Source: Anaerovibrio sp. JC8
Lineage (GTDB): Bacteria > Bacillota > Negativicutes > Selenomonadales > Selenomonadaceae
DNA length: 64,000 nt
Reading direction: 5' to 3'
NCBI RefSeq assembly: GCF_002100115.1
Contig: NZ_ANBM01000001.1
Location: forward strand, 301,936 to 365,935
Shown here: piece by piece, positions 38,407 to 47,400 of the stretch
Position numbering within the stretch: position 1 is the stretch's first letter
How the letters are laid out: every line of letters starts with the position of its first letter
Made by a program: the position numbers and the translations under genes
Notes under the pieces: generated by a model
What the model was told of the DNA's origin: nothing
What the model saw: the letters and a program-made list of their open reading frames with translations, nothing else
Database searches by the model: none

Positions 38407-38437
38407 AAAAACAAAGGAGCTGTATACACAGCCCCTT
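38407..38437 (-). terminator. Terminator of the exported-protein cluster
   Basis: GGGGCTGTGTATACAGCTCC hairpin followed by a T-rich stretch on the minus strand, about 45 bases after the last gene of the cluster. Confidence 0.75.
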
Positions 38438-38482
38438 AGCAGGTTATTTATGAATATAACACATTATTGGTTTTTCTACAAT

Positions 38483-39259
38483 TTATTTTACAAATACCAC
38501 ATTACCCTGGCCCAGGAAGCCGGTGATCTGGTTTTCACTGAGGATTTTCGCTGCATCAGCGGCAGATACCACTGGGTTTACGAAGCCCTGAACGGACTGG
38601 GCTCTTACGATAAGCGGATTGCTGCCTGCACGGGATACACCATTGTAAATACTTCTGGAATAGCCCACATAGCCCTTATTCACTATCTGGTCATAGCTGT
38701 AGTTGGCCTTGCCGTATACAAGCTGATGGTCAGGAGTGAACACACCCGGTGCCATGGCAGTTTCAAGACCAAGGCCGGTGCAGTCAACGATAAGACCGGT
38801 ATATGGGCCGGTGCTTGCCGGAATCTCCGGAACAAAGGTGGTTGCCTCAGGCAGTGGAGCCGGAACAGATGCGGTGGCCGGCATAACTGCAGCTGCCAGG
38901 GACTGGGCACCATGAACAGGGACTTCAATAACCACATGGTAGCCGTCTGCATCCTGATACTTCTGAACTACCTTGGCTCCCTTAATCATGCCGTTGATAC
39001 GGGTTTTAATCACATCACTGGCCATAATGCTGTCACGGACAGTGGTCTCAGAATCAATATACACACCCTGAGCCTCCTCCAGTGCATTGCGCATGGCATC
39101 CATCTTGGCTGCCCTGTAGCCGGATGCCGCATTAGGGTTTTGCAGGGCACCAACACCCTCAACCCTGAGAACCCCGTCAGTGATGTCTGTTGCTGCAAAT
39201 GCAGTACAACCCATGAGCATCATTGCCATTGCAATGATTAAAGAAAATACCTTTTTCAT
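38483..39259 (-). CDS. Exported LPP20-like protein (cluster gene 5)
   Basis: 258 aa from the ATG at 39259, which follows GGGAGGA by six bases. Signal peptide ~1-22 (MKKVFSLIIAMAMMLMGC, cleavage near AFA-AT); LMGC is only a poor lipobox. Residues ~25-105 look like an LPP20/FlgT N-terminal domain: VEGVGALQNP, RAAKMDAMRNALEEAQGVYIDSET, then a strand pair ending YHVVIEVPV. Then a Pro/Ala linker (~110-135) and a second domain. Last gene of the cluster. Likely periplasmic or outer-membrane associated. Confidence 0.7.
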   Translation of the reverse strand: MKKVFSLIIAMAMMLMGCTAFAATDITDGVLRVEGVGALQNPNAASGYRAAKMDAMRNALEEAQGVYIDSETTVRDSIMASDVIKTRINGMIKGAKVVQKYQDADGYHVVIEVPVHGAQSLAAAVMPATASVPAPLPEATTFVPEIPASTGPYTGLIVDCTGLGLETAMAPGVFTPDHQLVYGKANYSYDQIVNKGYVGYSRSIYNGVSRAGSNPLIVRAQSVQGFVNPVVSAADAAKILSENQITGFLGQGNVVFVK

Positions 39260-39294
39260 AATTATTCCTCCCAATTTAAATTTATGCTTAATTA

Positions 39295-40185
39295 TTATTT
39301 ATAACTACGCCAATACTTAAGGGTACCATTCACCATTTCCTCTGCTGCATCAAGGCCTGCCTTTTCAATGGCCAGCCGTTCCGCCTCCTGAGGTGTATTG
39401 GCAAGAATTTCGTAGGTTTCATAAAAGCCGTTCAAAACCGTTTTCCGTATACAGTCATAGGCCTGGACCTTGACCGATGATTTTGCTATATAGCCCGTTC
39501 CCGCCGGAGCGGCAGTCAGTTTCTCAATGCAGGCTTCACCAATTATGGCAAAGTTGGCCATAATGGAATTATTCTCTATAAGGCTTCTGACATTGCTTAA
39601 ATATTTTCCATAAGAGGCTGCACCGTTCAAAGACCTCACAATATTTATATCGTCATCTTCTACCTCGGTCTGAAATCCTGAATTGCTGAATCTATGGCTA
39701 AAGGCTTCGTGGAGGCTGTCACCATAGCCCTGATTATCTGTGGTATTGACTACCCTCATCAGGATACTGGCAGTCATATCATCATGCTTTTCCTGTTTAA
39801 TTCCCACTTTTTCCTGAAAATCCTGCTTCAGCTTATTGTGATTTACAGTGACCTCAGCTATTACCAGCATCCTGGAATCACTGTTGTCCCTGCTTAAAAC
39901 CTTGCTGGATACAACATAATCCCCGTATCTTTCCATCATTTGTGAAAATATACTGTCCGATTCGCTTTCGGCCCTGGTATCATGGGAAAATACCTTGAAA
40001 ACCGCCCGTTTCTTGGCATCCTCTATGGCCTTAAGCTCCTGTCCCACCGGGGCACTGCCGCTGATTTTCACCACATCAACAGGTGAAGCCTCGGCGTCAC
40101 CACCGGTCAATATCCCACAAAGCAGGGATACCAGCAGCATTATAAATAATATGGGCCAATTGGTTTGCAAATATATCCTGGTCAT
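39295..40185 (-). CDS. Exported LPP20/FlgT-like protein (cluster gene 4)
   Basis: 296 aa from the ATG at 40185, nine bases after AAGGAGG. Hydrophobic signal segment at residues ~8-28, cleavage probably near DAEA-SP. The N-terminal part repeats the family pattern of cluster gene 5: VKISGSAPVGQELKAIEDAKKRAVFKVF, then DYVVSSKVLS and a strand VIAEVTV. A C-terminal part echoes it (AIIGEACIEKL, EAERLAIEKAGLDAAEEMV). Thirty-five bases upstream of gene 5. Function unknown. Confidence 0.65.
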   Translation of the reverse strand: MTRIYLQTNWPILFIMLLVSLLCGILTGGDAEASPVDVVKISGSAPVGQELKAIEDAKKRAVFKVFSHDTRAESESDSIFSQMMERYGDYVVSSKVLSRDNSDSRMLVIAEVTVNHNKLKQDFQEKVGIKQEKHDDMTASILMRVVNTTDNQGYGDSLHEAFSHRFSNSGFQTEVEDDDINIVRSLNGAASYGKYLSNVRSLIENNSIMANFAIIGEACIEKLTAAPAGTGYIAKSSVKVQAYDCIRKTVLNGFYETYEILANTPQEAERLAIEKAGLDAAEEMVNGTLKYWRSYK

Positions 40186-40228
40186 GATGACCGTCCTCCT
40201 TTCCGACAGACTATACATATACGCTCTT

Positions 40229-41390
40229 TTACTGAACCTGTAATATTATTTTGGTGGTGCTTTCCAAAGGTATCAGTGGTATGCCATTGGCTGCTGCCGC
40301 CTTTATGATTTCCTGTGACAGCTCATACAGATTTTCCCAGCCCTGGGCTATGAGCTTCACCCTGTAGGCTCCATTTGCAGAAAAGCCGGTTCTGGTAATC
40401 CGACAGCTGGCCCCCTCAAGAAGGCTGTTGAAAAATGCACTTTGATTAACCCTGTCCCACAATCCGTGGATCTCCACCGTGGTATTCAGGTTACTTACGC
40501 CGCCCCGGTTTTCAAACTGCATTGTCTTCAGGGCTGCCCTTGCCAGCTGCTCCGTTGCAGTGGCTGCTGCCTCCCGTCTGGCTGCAAACAAGGCCTCATC
40601 TGCTGTTTTTCCCAGCCCCATGAACTGCTCCATATATGTATTGGCATAGCCGTTCTGAATTCCCACAAGGGAGAAGCTGGCTTCCACAATACCCTTATAG
40701 TAGCCGCTGCTGTCACGGACAACATTTACATCCCTCATGGTACCCGCCAGTACGGAATTGGCTTCATTGTCACCGTCATTGCGGGCCAGCCGACGCAGAT
40801 CTGAAGGATACGGGTGAGCACTATGGGATAACAGCTGTGCCACGTTTTCATTTTCCACCAGCTGGATTCCCATATCATTGAGATACTGGCCCACAATATT
40901 TACAGCCCGTTCATCCCGCCTTATGCTGCCATCAATGCCATAATCCACCACAGCCACATTGGCTACCCGTGGTTCCAGTGCTGCTGCCATGGCCTTGGCC
41001 ACATCATCCCTGTACTTGGTTTCTATGCTGGTATCATCGGCATCCAGGTCCACCTGTACCACATATACATCACCGTCAATTCTCTCGGATATCACATCAC
41101 GAATCATGACATAGCCGGTAGACCGGGCCACAATTTTGTCTGTCACCAGAACCCCCCATATCCACTTCGCTGTTGCTGCGGATATATATCCCCACCTTGG
41201 ATTCCAAAAGGGTTCGCATAGCATCCCGAATAGCTGCCTCCCGTGCCTTGCCCGTATCGCCACCATATACGGCAACACCCTCCACTATTTCTGCGGAACA
41301 GGCAGTTGGATTTAGCAGCCCACTGGCAATTAAGCATAGCCCCATCGCCAATATAGGAATAATCCATTTTTTCTTTATTGCCCTGATCAT
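40229..41390 (-). pseudogene. Exported CsgG/FlgT-like protein, frameshifted in a G6 run (cluster gene 3)
   Basis: Two overlapping frames make one protein. The 5' frame from 41390 gives a signal peptide (~1-33, cleavage near CSA-EI) and an LPP20-like domain (EGVAVYGGD, AREAAIRDAMRTLLESKVGIYI), then runs out of register. The other frame continues as LVTDKIVARSTGYV and ends at 40229. The switch maps to six G on the minus strand at 41152-41157; removing one G joins the frames into 386 aa. The second half has a TolB/CsgG-type fold: NVAVVDYGIDG, ENVAQLL, NSVLAGTMRDV, ARREAAATATEQLARAAL. It may be a true pseudogene, phase variation or a sequence error. Confidence 0.7.
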
Positions 41391-41423
41391 ATTCCCATCA
41401 ACCCATTTCTTACTTACAGCAAA

Positions 41424-42608
41424 TCATTTATTCTGACCGCCCAGCTCCTGGGCCAGACCCAATAGCAAGGCGGTGTACACCCGCTTGTCATCATAGTCGG
41501 TGCTGGTACCCGGCGGCAGCTTTACCGTCCGCTCATTAAGCCTGCTCAGCTCCCGCTTTTCCTTGCCCTCAACGGGGCTTTTTGCCAGCCAGACCTTATG
41601 GAGTGTAGTATATATGCTGTCCCCTGAATCCACCACATCACTGGCCAGACCGGAAATGTCCAGCCTTATGTGGTGTCCAGGATTGCTCATATTTACATCC
41701 ACCTTGCCGTTGGCACTGTCCAGACTCATTTTGTAGGCTCCATCTATAATATCTCCCACCAACTTCTGGTCCCCGGCTGCCGGAGGATAAACGACCCGCT
41801 TTGTCTTTTTCTGGTAAGCTGAGGTATAAAAGTAGCCTACCAAAAATTTAAGGTCCTCAGCCTCTTTCCCCTCAAACAACTCCTGAGCCTTTCCCGATGA
41901 CATATCCACGCTGGTCACCTGATAGGTATCTCTTCCCAGCTTTGCCTTATCATTCTTCAGATTGCCTGTTATATTGGAGAAGCTGATATCCTTCTTCACC
42001 ATCTGGCGGACCATTGAAATAAACTTGCCCTTCTTTTCCTCCTCGCTTATGGGAGTATTATGGATATTCTGCCATCTGTCGGTGCTGGCATTGTATTTGG
42101 AAAGGCCAATGGTCTCCGCTTCCACCATTGGGACAATTCCCAGCAGTCTTAGGCTCACCGTGTTGCCGCTTTCCGTAACCCTTGAATAATCCAGATTTTC
42201 CTCCGGCATGCAAAACAGTAGTGAAATACCGGCAATAACCGTGGAGGTATATGCTGTTTCAAGGGAGTTGCTGTTGGCTGTGTCAATGGAGGTGCTGACC
42301 ATAATAGTTGGATAAAGGAATATCTGGTCGTCACCTGTATAATGCTCATTGGTGCTGTGATAGTCCTCGCCTTTCATAACCCTGACCTCATAGGGCAAAT
42401 CCCCGGCATCTGACATTGACTTAAGGCGTTCACCAATTATGCGTTCCACCTGCTGGCGGGTATCCTCATCAATTTTTATTTTATTTATTGAGTTTTCGTA
42501 GGTAAGAGCCGGCTGGATGTAAACCACCGGTTTCCCTGCTGAAACAGAACCTGCCCAAAGTACCATTACAGCAGCTACCATTAAAATTGTGCCCAATGCC
42601 CGTTTCAC
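41424..42608 (-). CDS. Exported protein of unknown function (cluster gene 2)
   Basis: 394 aa with GTG start after GGGGGA. Signal peptide 1-24 (cleavage SVSA-GKP). The mature part is hydrophilic and has no motif I know. It opens with strands (PVVYIQPALTY) and a helix rich in charged residues (DEDTRQQVERIIGERLKSM), somewhat like the start of surface-antigen or CsgG-type domains. One internal hydrophobic stretch (STVIAGISLLFCMP, ~125). It lies 34 bases before the frameshifted CsgG-like gene. Confidence 0.7.
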   Translation of the reverse strand: MKRALGTILMVAAVMVLWAGSVSAGKPVVYIQPALTYENSINKIKIDEDTRQQVERIIGERLKSMSDAGDLPYEVRVMKGEDYHSTNEHYTGDDQIFLYPTIMVSTSIDTANSNSLETAYTSTVIAGISLLFCMPEENLDYSRVTESGNTVSLRLLGIVPMVEAETIGLSKYNASTDRWQNIHNTPISEEEKKGKFISMVRQMVKKDISFSNITGNLKNDKAKLGRDTYQVTSVDMSSGKAQELFEGKEAEDLKFLVGYFYTSAYQKKTKRVVYPPAAGDQKLVGDIIDGAYKMSLDSANGKVDVNMSNPGHHIRLDISGLASDVVDSGDSIYTTLHKVWLAKSPVEGKEKRELSRLNERTVKLPPGTSTDYDDKRVYTALLLGLAQELGGQNK

Positions 42609-42655
42609 ATTCCATCCCCCATTTAGTTGGCAATTTCAACTTGTTAAATAAAATA

Positions 42656-42689
42656 TAGCCCCTTTGCCCTATAGGGCAATTAGAGGCTA
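42656..42689 (-). terminator. Hairpin between cluster genes 1 and 2
   Basis: A perfect 16-base palindrome TTGCCCTATAGGGCAA (42664-42679) extended by TAGCC/GGCTA arms, followed on the minus strand by TATTTTATTT. It resembles a partial terminator that would lower expression of the downstream genes. Confidence 0.55.
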
Positions 42690-42707
42690 ATTAGAATACT
42701 ATTAAAA

Positions 42708-43418
42708 CTATAATTTTGGGAGGTGGTCAGCTGCTTCCTTGATTTTCCTCTTGTCAACCTCCACCCTGTTCATGGTACGGAGTGAATCCTCAAAGTGACG
42801 GTAGCTGGCACCGGTGGTGCTGTCCAGGCTGTCCTTCCATTCACTTAGAAGCAAGGCGCTGCCAATTAACATACCAATATTTTGTGTCCGGTCCCCGCCA
42901 CCCAGCAAAACCTGGGCTGCCAGGAAGGTAACCTCATCCCTGCCTCTGGAAAAATATTCATCCTTAAGCATTACCAGCCTTTTGGCCTCTTCCAGACGGG
43001 TGTCATCTTCCGGCACCATGTTGAAGAAGCGGACTGCATCTATTTCTGGCATTTTTACAGTTTTGCCGGAATTTCCCCGTTTCATTACCATATCCACTGA
43101 TGAATCATAGCCCGCAGTGGAGGCATTGATGCCGTTTACGTTGACCAGCTCCGCCTGAACACCGTAATCATTAAGCAGCTCATGGGAAACCGCGGCAGCC
43201 TGGCTGCTGAGCTCAAAGCCTGCCATATAATAGGAAATCATCTTTTTGTAGGAATTCTGAATCTCCCTCTTGGACGGGGCAAAGAGGCTGAAAATATTAA
43301 AGGCCTCCGCCCGGCTGTTTAAACCCATTTTAGCGGTAAAATCATTTTGCACTATCTGCCCCAGGCCCATATTCAGGCCTACCGCCAGGGCAATAGCAAC
43401 TGCCAATTTCTTTTTCAT
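42708..43418 (-). CDS. Exported protein of unknown function (cluster gene 1)
   Basis: 236 aa from the ATG at 43418, set by AGGGTG six bases upstream. Signal peptide with a hydrophobic core (LAVAIALAVGLNMGLG) and possible cleavage at SRAEA-FN near residue 39. The mature part is helical, with SYKKMISYYMAGFELSSQAAAVSHELL and a block around EVTFLAAQVLLGGGDRTQNIGMLIG. First gene of five exported products transcribed in the same direction. No family recognised. Confidence 0.7.
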   Translation of the reverse strand: MKKKLAVAIALAVGLNMGLGQIVQNDFTAKMGLNSRAEAFNIFSLFAPSKREIQNSYKKMISYYMAGFELSSQAAAVSHELLNDYGVQAELVNVNGINASTAGYDSSVDMVMKRGNSGKTVKMPEIDAVRFFNMVPEDDTRLEEAKRLVMLKDEYFSRGRDEVTFLAAQVLLGGGDRTQNIGMLIGSALLLSEWKDSLDSTTGASYRHFEDSLRTMNRVEVDKRKIKEAADHLPKL

Positions 43419-43575
43419 ATCCATCACCCTTTTTTTTTCATTATTCCTATGCAAAGGATAACATACAAAAAAGTTCGTTGACAATAGGTTTTACTTTATT
43501 TAACGCAAGTTTAATGCGGCAATTATTTTATAATTTAAATCTTATTCTTTTATAATTTAATTTTAATGATAATAA

Positions 43576-43621
43576 GAAAAGGCTATAACCATCCTACAGA
43601 TACAGGACGGCCATAGCCTTT
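43576..43621 (-). terminator. Terminator after rpsU
   Basis: AAAGGCTATGGCC/GGTTATAGCCTTTT stem with inner TCCT/AGGA pairs and a T-run on the minus strand. It closes the heat-shock/translation gene run. Confidence 0.85.
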
Positions 43622-43644
43622 AATTTCATATTAAGCTTCAATAA

Positions 43645-43827
43645 TTAAGCTCTGAACTTGCGCTTACGAGCTGCCTCAGACTTCTTCTTACGGCGAACAC
43701 TTGGCTTCTCATAATGCTCACGCTTTCTAACCTCAGCGATGGTACCAGCTTTCTGGCTCATGCGCTTAAAGCGACGGAGTGCGCTATCAATGCTCTCGTT
43801 CTTACCAACTTTAATTTCGTTTGCCAT
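43645..43827 (-). CDS. rpsU: 30S ribosomal protein S21
   Basis: 60 aa, full length for the family, very basic. [20 protein letters not shown] opening and the C-terminal [10 protein letters not shown] tail are typical. GGAGGGGGG precedes the ATG. Last gene downstream of hinT, as often seen in Firmicutes. Confidence 0.97.
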   Translation of the reverse strand: MANEIKVGKNESIDSALRRFKRMSQKAGTIAEVRKREHYEKPSVRRKKKSEAARKRKFRA

Positions 43828-43952
43828 CTATTTTTCCCCCCCTCCAATTGACTTGGGAGTGTATTTCATAACTACACCCGATTATTATACACAAAGTTTT
43901 TAGCCATGTCAATATTCCCCTGGAATTAATAAACACAGCCCATAGGTGTATG

Positions 43953-44300
43953 TCAACCTGGAGGCCACTGCATGGATCTTCCACCCAAAACATGGAAGTG
44001 CAAGTGGTTGACGGTCTGACCGCCTTCGGAGCCAGTATTGGCCACTACTCTAAAGCCACTGACTGCGATGCCCTGTTCCTTTGCAATCTCAGGAATAACC
44101 TCACAGAGAATGTGGCCAGCCAGCTCTTTATCCTCAGCCTTTAAAGCTGCAATGCTGGCAACGTGCTTCTTAGGAATAACCAGCACATGTACTGGTGCCT
44201 GAGGCTCCAAATCCTTGAAAGCAATGACCTGGTCGTCCTCATATACAACAGTGGAGGGAATTTCCTTATTTGCAATTTTACAAAAAATACAATCTGCCAT
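43953..44300 (-). CDS. hinT: HIT-family (HinT-like) nucleotide hydrolase
   Basis: 115 aa. Histidine triad HLHFHV (H99, H101, H103) and N-terminal CIFCKI with C4/C7. Purine nucleoside phosphoramidases of this group are cytosolic homodimers. Good GGGAGG site. Lies between mtaB and rpsU. Confidence 0.95.
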   Translation of the reverse strand: MADCIFCKIANKEIPSTVVYEDDQVIAFKDLEPQAPVHVLVIPKKHVASIAALKAEDKELAGHILCEVIPEIAKEQGIAVSGFRVVANTGSEGGQTVNHLHFHVLGGRSMQWPPG

Positions 44301-44334
44301 TTCGGTACACCTCCCTTTACATGATGCTTAAATG

Positions 44335-45636
44335 TTACTCATACGTACATATTTTACCATATACGCCGTCTTTATACAATTTTTCCAGCCGCACTTTATA
44401 TAGTTCCCCGGTCTCAACTTCATCATCAGTGTACACCCGGATATAGGTGTCCGTAAGGCCATCGGTAATCCCGTCAGTATTGGTTTCAAAGAGAACCTCC
44501 TGCACTGTGCCCAGATATTGGCGGTGGAATTCCTCCCCCATCTGGTCCGCCAGGGACTGAAGTCTGTGTACACGGTCCTTTTTAACCGGCTCCGGCACCT
44601 GATCCGGCATTTTTGCCGCCGGTGTACCAGTGCGGGGAGAATACGGGAATACGTGCATACGGGCAAAGCCCAGTGTCTTAATGTACTCCAGACTGTCCGC
44701 GAACATTCCCTCGGTTTCCCCCGGAAAGCCCACGATAACATCAGTGGAAATGGCCACTCCCGGCACCTTTTCCTTTACGTTCTTGATTAGAGCCGTAAAT
44801 TCCTCACGGTTATAGTGACGGTTCATCTTTTTCAGCACCTCGTCGGAGCCGGCCTGCAATGGCAAATGAAGATGATGGCTGAACCTTGGATGAGTCTTAA
44901 TCAGCTCCAGCAGCTCAGGAGACAATTCTATCGACTCCAGCGAGCTGAGACGCAACCGCCTGAGTCCCGGCAAATCAAGAATTTCCTTGGCCGCATCATA
45001 AAGGGAAGTGCCATCCTTGAAATCCTTGCCATAGGCTCCCAGATGAATACCAGTCAATACAATTTCCTTAAAACCATGATCCAACAGCTTCCTGGCCTCC
45101 CGGCGGATACTGTCCAGCTTGCGGGAACGGAGCGGACCTCTGGTATAAGGAATTATGCAGTAGCTGCAGAAATTGGTGCAGCCCTCCTGAATTTTCAAAA
45201 AGGCTCTTGTGCGGGCCGGCATTTCGTACAGTGGAATATCCTCAAATTCCCGCACCTTCATAATGTCATCTACCCGGTCAATGATGCCATCCTCTTCCAT
45301 GGCCTGCTCCACATAGCTGACAATGTTGGCCCGATCGCTGGTACCCAATACCACCCGTACTCCCTCAATGGCCTTTATCTGGTCAGGAGCCGCCTGGGCA
45401 TAGCAGCCTGTAACGGCAATAATGGCCTGGGGATTAAGGCGCTGTACCCGTCGGATAAGCTGACGGGACTTTTTATCGCCAAAGCTGGTAACTGAGCAGG
45501 TGTTAATTACATACACATCGGCCACATCAGTTGCAGGAACTATATCATAGCCCCCCTGCTTAAACAGGCCCTCCATGGACTCTGTTTCAAACTGATTTAC
45601 CTTGCAGCCCAGCGTAATAAACGCCACTGTTGACAT
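44335..45636 (-). CDS. mtaB: tRNA t6A37 methylthiotransferase
   Basis: 433 aa. UPF0004 domain TLGCKVNQFET with cluster cysteines (residues 8-18, plus C47 and C77), radical SAM CTNFCSYC (CxxxCxxC, ~154-161), and a C-terminal TRAM-like end. TLGCKVNQFE is characteristic of MtaB rather than MiaB or RimO. It turns t6A37 into ms2t6A37. Its ATG overlaps the rsmE stop as TAATG. Confidence 0.95.
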   Translation of the reverse strand: MSTVAFITLGCKVNQFETESMEGLFKQGGYDIVPATDVADVYVINTCSVTSFGDKKSRQLIRRVQRLNPQAIIAVTGCYAQAAPDQIKAIEGVRVVLGTSDRANIVSYVEQAMEEDGIIDRVDDIMKVREFEDIPLYEMPARTRAFLKIQEGCTNFCSYCIIPYTRGPLRSRKLDSIRREARKLLDHGFKEIVLTGIHLGAYGKDFKDGTSLYDAAKEILDLPGLRRLRLSSLESIELSPELLELIKTHPRFSHHLHLPLQAGSDEVLKKMNRHYNREEFTALIKNVKEKVPGVAISTDVIVGFPGETEGMFADSLEYIKTLGFARMHVFPYSPRTGTPAAKMPDQVPEPVKKDRVHRLQSLADQMGEEFHRQYLGTVQEVLFETNTDGITDGLTDTYIRVYTDDEVETGELYKVRLEKLYKDGVYGKICTYE

Positions 45637-46385
45637 TAACTTCTACCTCCCAAGTCACCTTTTTCATACTGAATAATGGTCATGGCGGAAATAGCCGCCG
45701 TTTCTGCCCGCAAAATACGGGTTCCCAGGCTTACGGACGGAATCCCCAGCTGGCGGGCCTTCTCCGCTTCCGCCAGCGAAAAGCCGCCCTCCGGACCAAT
45801 AACCACCGCAAAACGTTTTTGGCCACTTGAGGCCAAAAATTCCTTTATGCCAGTCTGTTCCTCATTTTCATAGCACATACAAATGGCAATATCCTCCTGC
45901 TGGGTTGCCATTTCCTCCAGCCATTTCTGCAGTGGCTGTATCTCCTGCACTGTTGGCAGGCAGCTGCGGCCACACTGCTTGCCGGCCTCATTGGCATTTT
46001 TCTGCCATTTTTCCTGCTTGACCCTGGCCTTCTTGGCATCATAACGGACCACACAATTGTCGCTGGACAGAGGCACAATGGTATTGATCCCCAGCTCAGT
46101 AGCCTTTTGGGTAATCAGCTCCAGCTTATCTCCCTTTGGCAGGCACTGGGCCAAAATGATTTCCACCGGGGACTCGGTGTTTTCATCAATATAATTTACC
46201 AGCTCCATGGCCACGCTGTCCTCAGTAAAGCCGGTCATAACGTATTCGCCAACCCTGCCCTCATCATCAGCCACCACAATATGGTCCCCGGCCTTGGCCC
46301 GCATAACCCTGGACAGATGATGGGCATCCGCCCCGGTTATGGTAATATTCTCTTTTAATAAGTCAGATATAAAGATTCTTCTCAT
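45636..46385 (-). CDS. rsmE: 16S rRNA m3U1498 methyltransferase
   Basis: 249 aa from ATG 46385, overlapping the end of prmA. N-terminal PUA-like part (ADAHHLSRVMRAKAGDHIVV) and C-terminal SPOUT knot with VIGPEGGFSLAEAE and SLGTRILRAETAA for SAM binding. Standard position between prmA and mtaB. Confidence 0.95.
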   Translation of the reverse strand: MRRIFISDLLKENITITGADAHHLSRVMRAKAGDHIVVADDEGRVGEYVMTGFTEDSVAMELVNYIDENTESPVEIILAQCLPKGDKLELITQKATELGINTIVPLSSDNCVVRYDAKKARVKQEKWQKNANEAGKQCGRSCLPTVQEIQPLQKWLEEMATQQEDIAICMCYENEEQTGIKEFLASSGQKRFAVVIGPEGGFSLAEAEKARQLGIPSVSLGTRILRAETAAISAMTIIQYEKGDLGGRS

Positions 46386-46387
46386 TA

Positions 46388-47323
46388 TCAAGCCTGCTTC
46401 TTAAAAGTAATGCACGCCCAGCCCTTGTTTTCCCTGCGCTTAACCACGCCGTAGCCATGAGCTGCTGCCGCCTCCAATACATCATCAATGCGGTCCTCAA
46501 TAATACCGCTGGTGAGCAGTGTGCCATCCTCTTCCAGATGGTCATCCAGCTGGTCAAAGAGACGAATAATAATATCCGCCACAATATTGGCAATAACCAG
46601 CTGAGCCTTGCCATGGACATTCTGCATCAAATCACTCTGGGCCACGGAAATTACATCCTCAACATGATTCTGCTGCAGGTTTTCCCGCACCACCTTTAAT
46701 ACGGATTCATCGTAATCCACTGCCTGAATATCCTTGGCTCCCAGCTTGGCCGCAATAATGGATAAAATGCCGGAACCGGTGCCTACATCAAACACCTTCA
46801 TGCCCGGCTTTACCAGATGCTCCAGTTCACATATGCACATGGAGGTAGTGGCATGGGTGCCGGTGCCAAAGGCAGCTCCCGGGTCCATTTCGACAATGAC
46901 CTCGTCATCCTGTGGCTCATAGGTCTCCCAGGTTGGCTTGATAACAATGCGGTCTCCCGGCTTTTCCGTGTGGAAATACTGCTTCCAGGTGTCGGACCAG
47001 TCCTCATCGGCCAGCTCATTGGTGGTAATAATACCCGGAGTAATGCTTACTCCACGGCCCTCCAAGGCCTTTACTTCCTGCTTAAGGGTCTGCAGGCGGC
47101 CTTCCAGCTCACCATTAACCGTCAAATAAGCCTTGACGGTTACCACCTCGGTTTCCGTGGCAATAGGAATATCGGTGTAGTCCCACTTGCCGGAGGTAAT
47201 GTAGTCATTTATCAGCTCCGGGTCCTCAATGACTACGCCAGTAGCCCCCAAATCGCTGAAAATCTCGGCAATGAGCTCCGTAGCTTCATGGGTTGTCTGA
47301 ATGCTTACTTCACACCATTTCAT
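46388..47323 (-). CDS. prmA: Ribosomal protein L11 methyltransferase
   Basis: 311 aa. SAM-binding motif VFDVGTGSGILSIIAAKLGA near residues 178-197, GAAFGTGTHATT just before it, and IVANIVADII (NPPF-like post-motif). An N-terminal ferredoxin-like L11-binding part precedes. Fifth gene of the hrcA operon order. Confidence 0.95.
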   Translation of the reverse strand: MKWCEVSIQTTHEATELIAEIFSDLGATGVVIEDPELINDYITSGKWDYTDIPIATETEVVTVKAYLTVNGELEGRLQTLKQEVKALEGRGVSITPGIITTNELADEDWSDTWKQYFHTEKPGDRIVIKPTWETYEPQDDEVIVEMDPGAAFGTGTHATTSMCICELEHLVKPGMKVFDVGTGSGILSIIAAKLGAKDIQAVDYDESVLKVVRENLQQNHVEDVISVAQSDLMQNVHGKAQLVIANIVADIIIRLFDQLDDHLEEDGTLLTSGIIEDRIDDVLEAAAAHGYGVVKRRENKGWACITFKKQA

Positions 47324-47364
47324 AATTTATACGCTCCTTAAAAAACATCCTATACATGACGAAT

Positions 47365-47392
47365 ACCCTAGACGCAAAAATGCGCCCAGGGT
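47365..47392 (-). terminator. Hairpin between dnaJ and prmA
   Basis: ACCCTGGGCGCA and TGCGTCTAGGGT arms. The U-run is poor, so it may be a processing hairpin or weak terminator. Confidence 0.45.
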
Positions 47393-47400
47393 AAATATTA

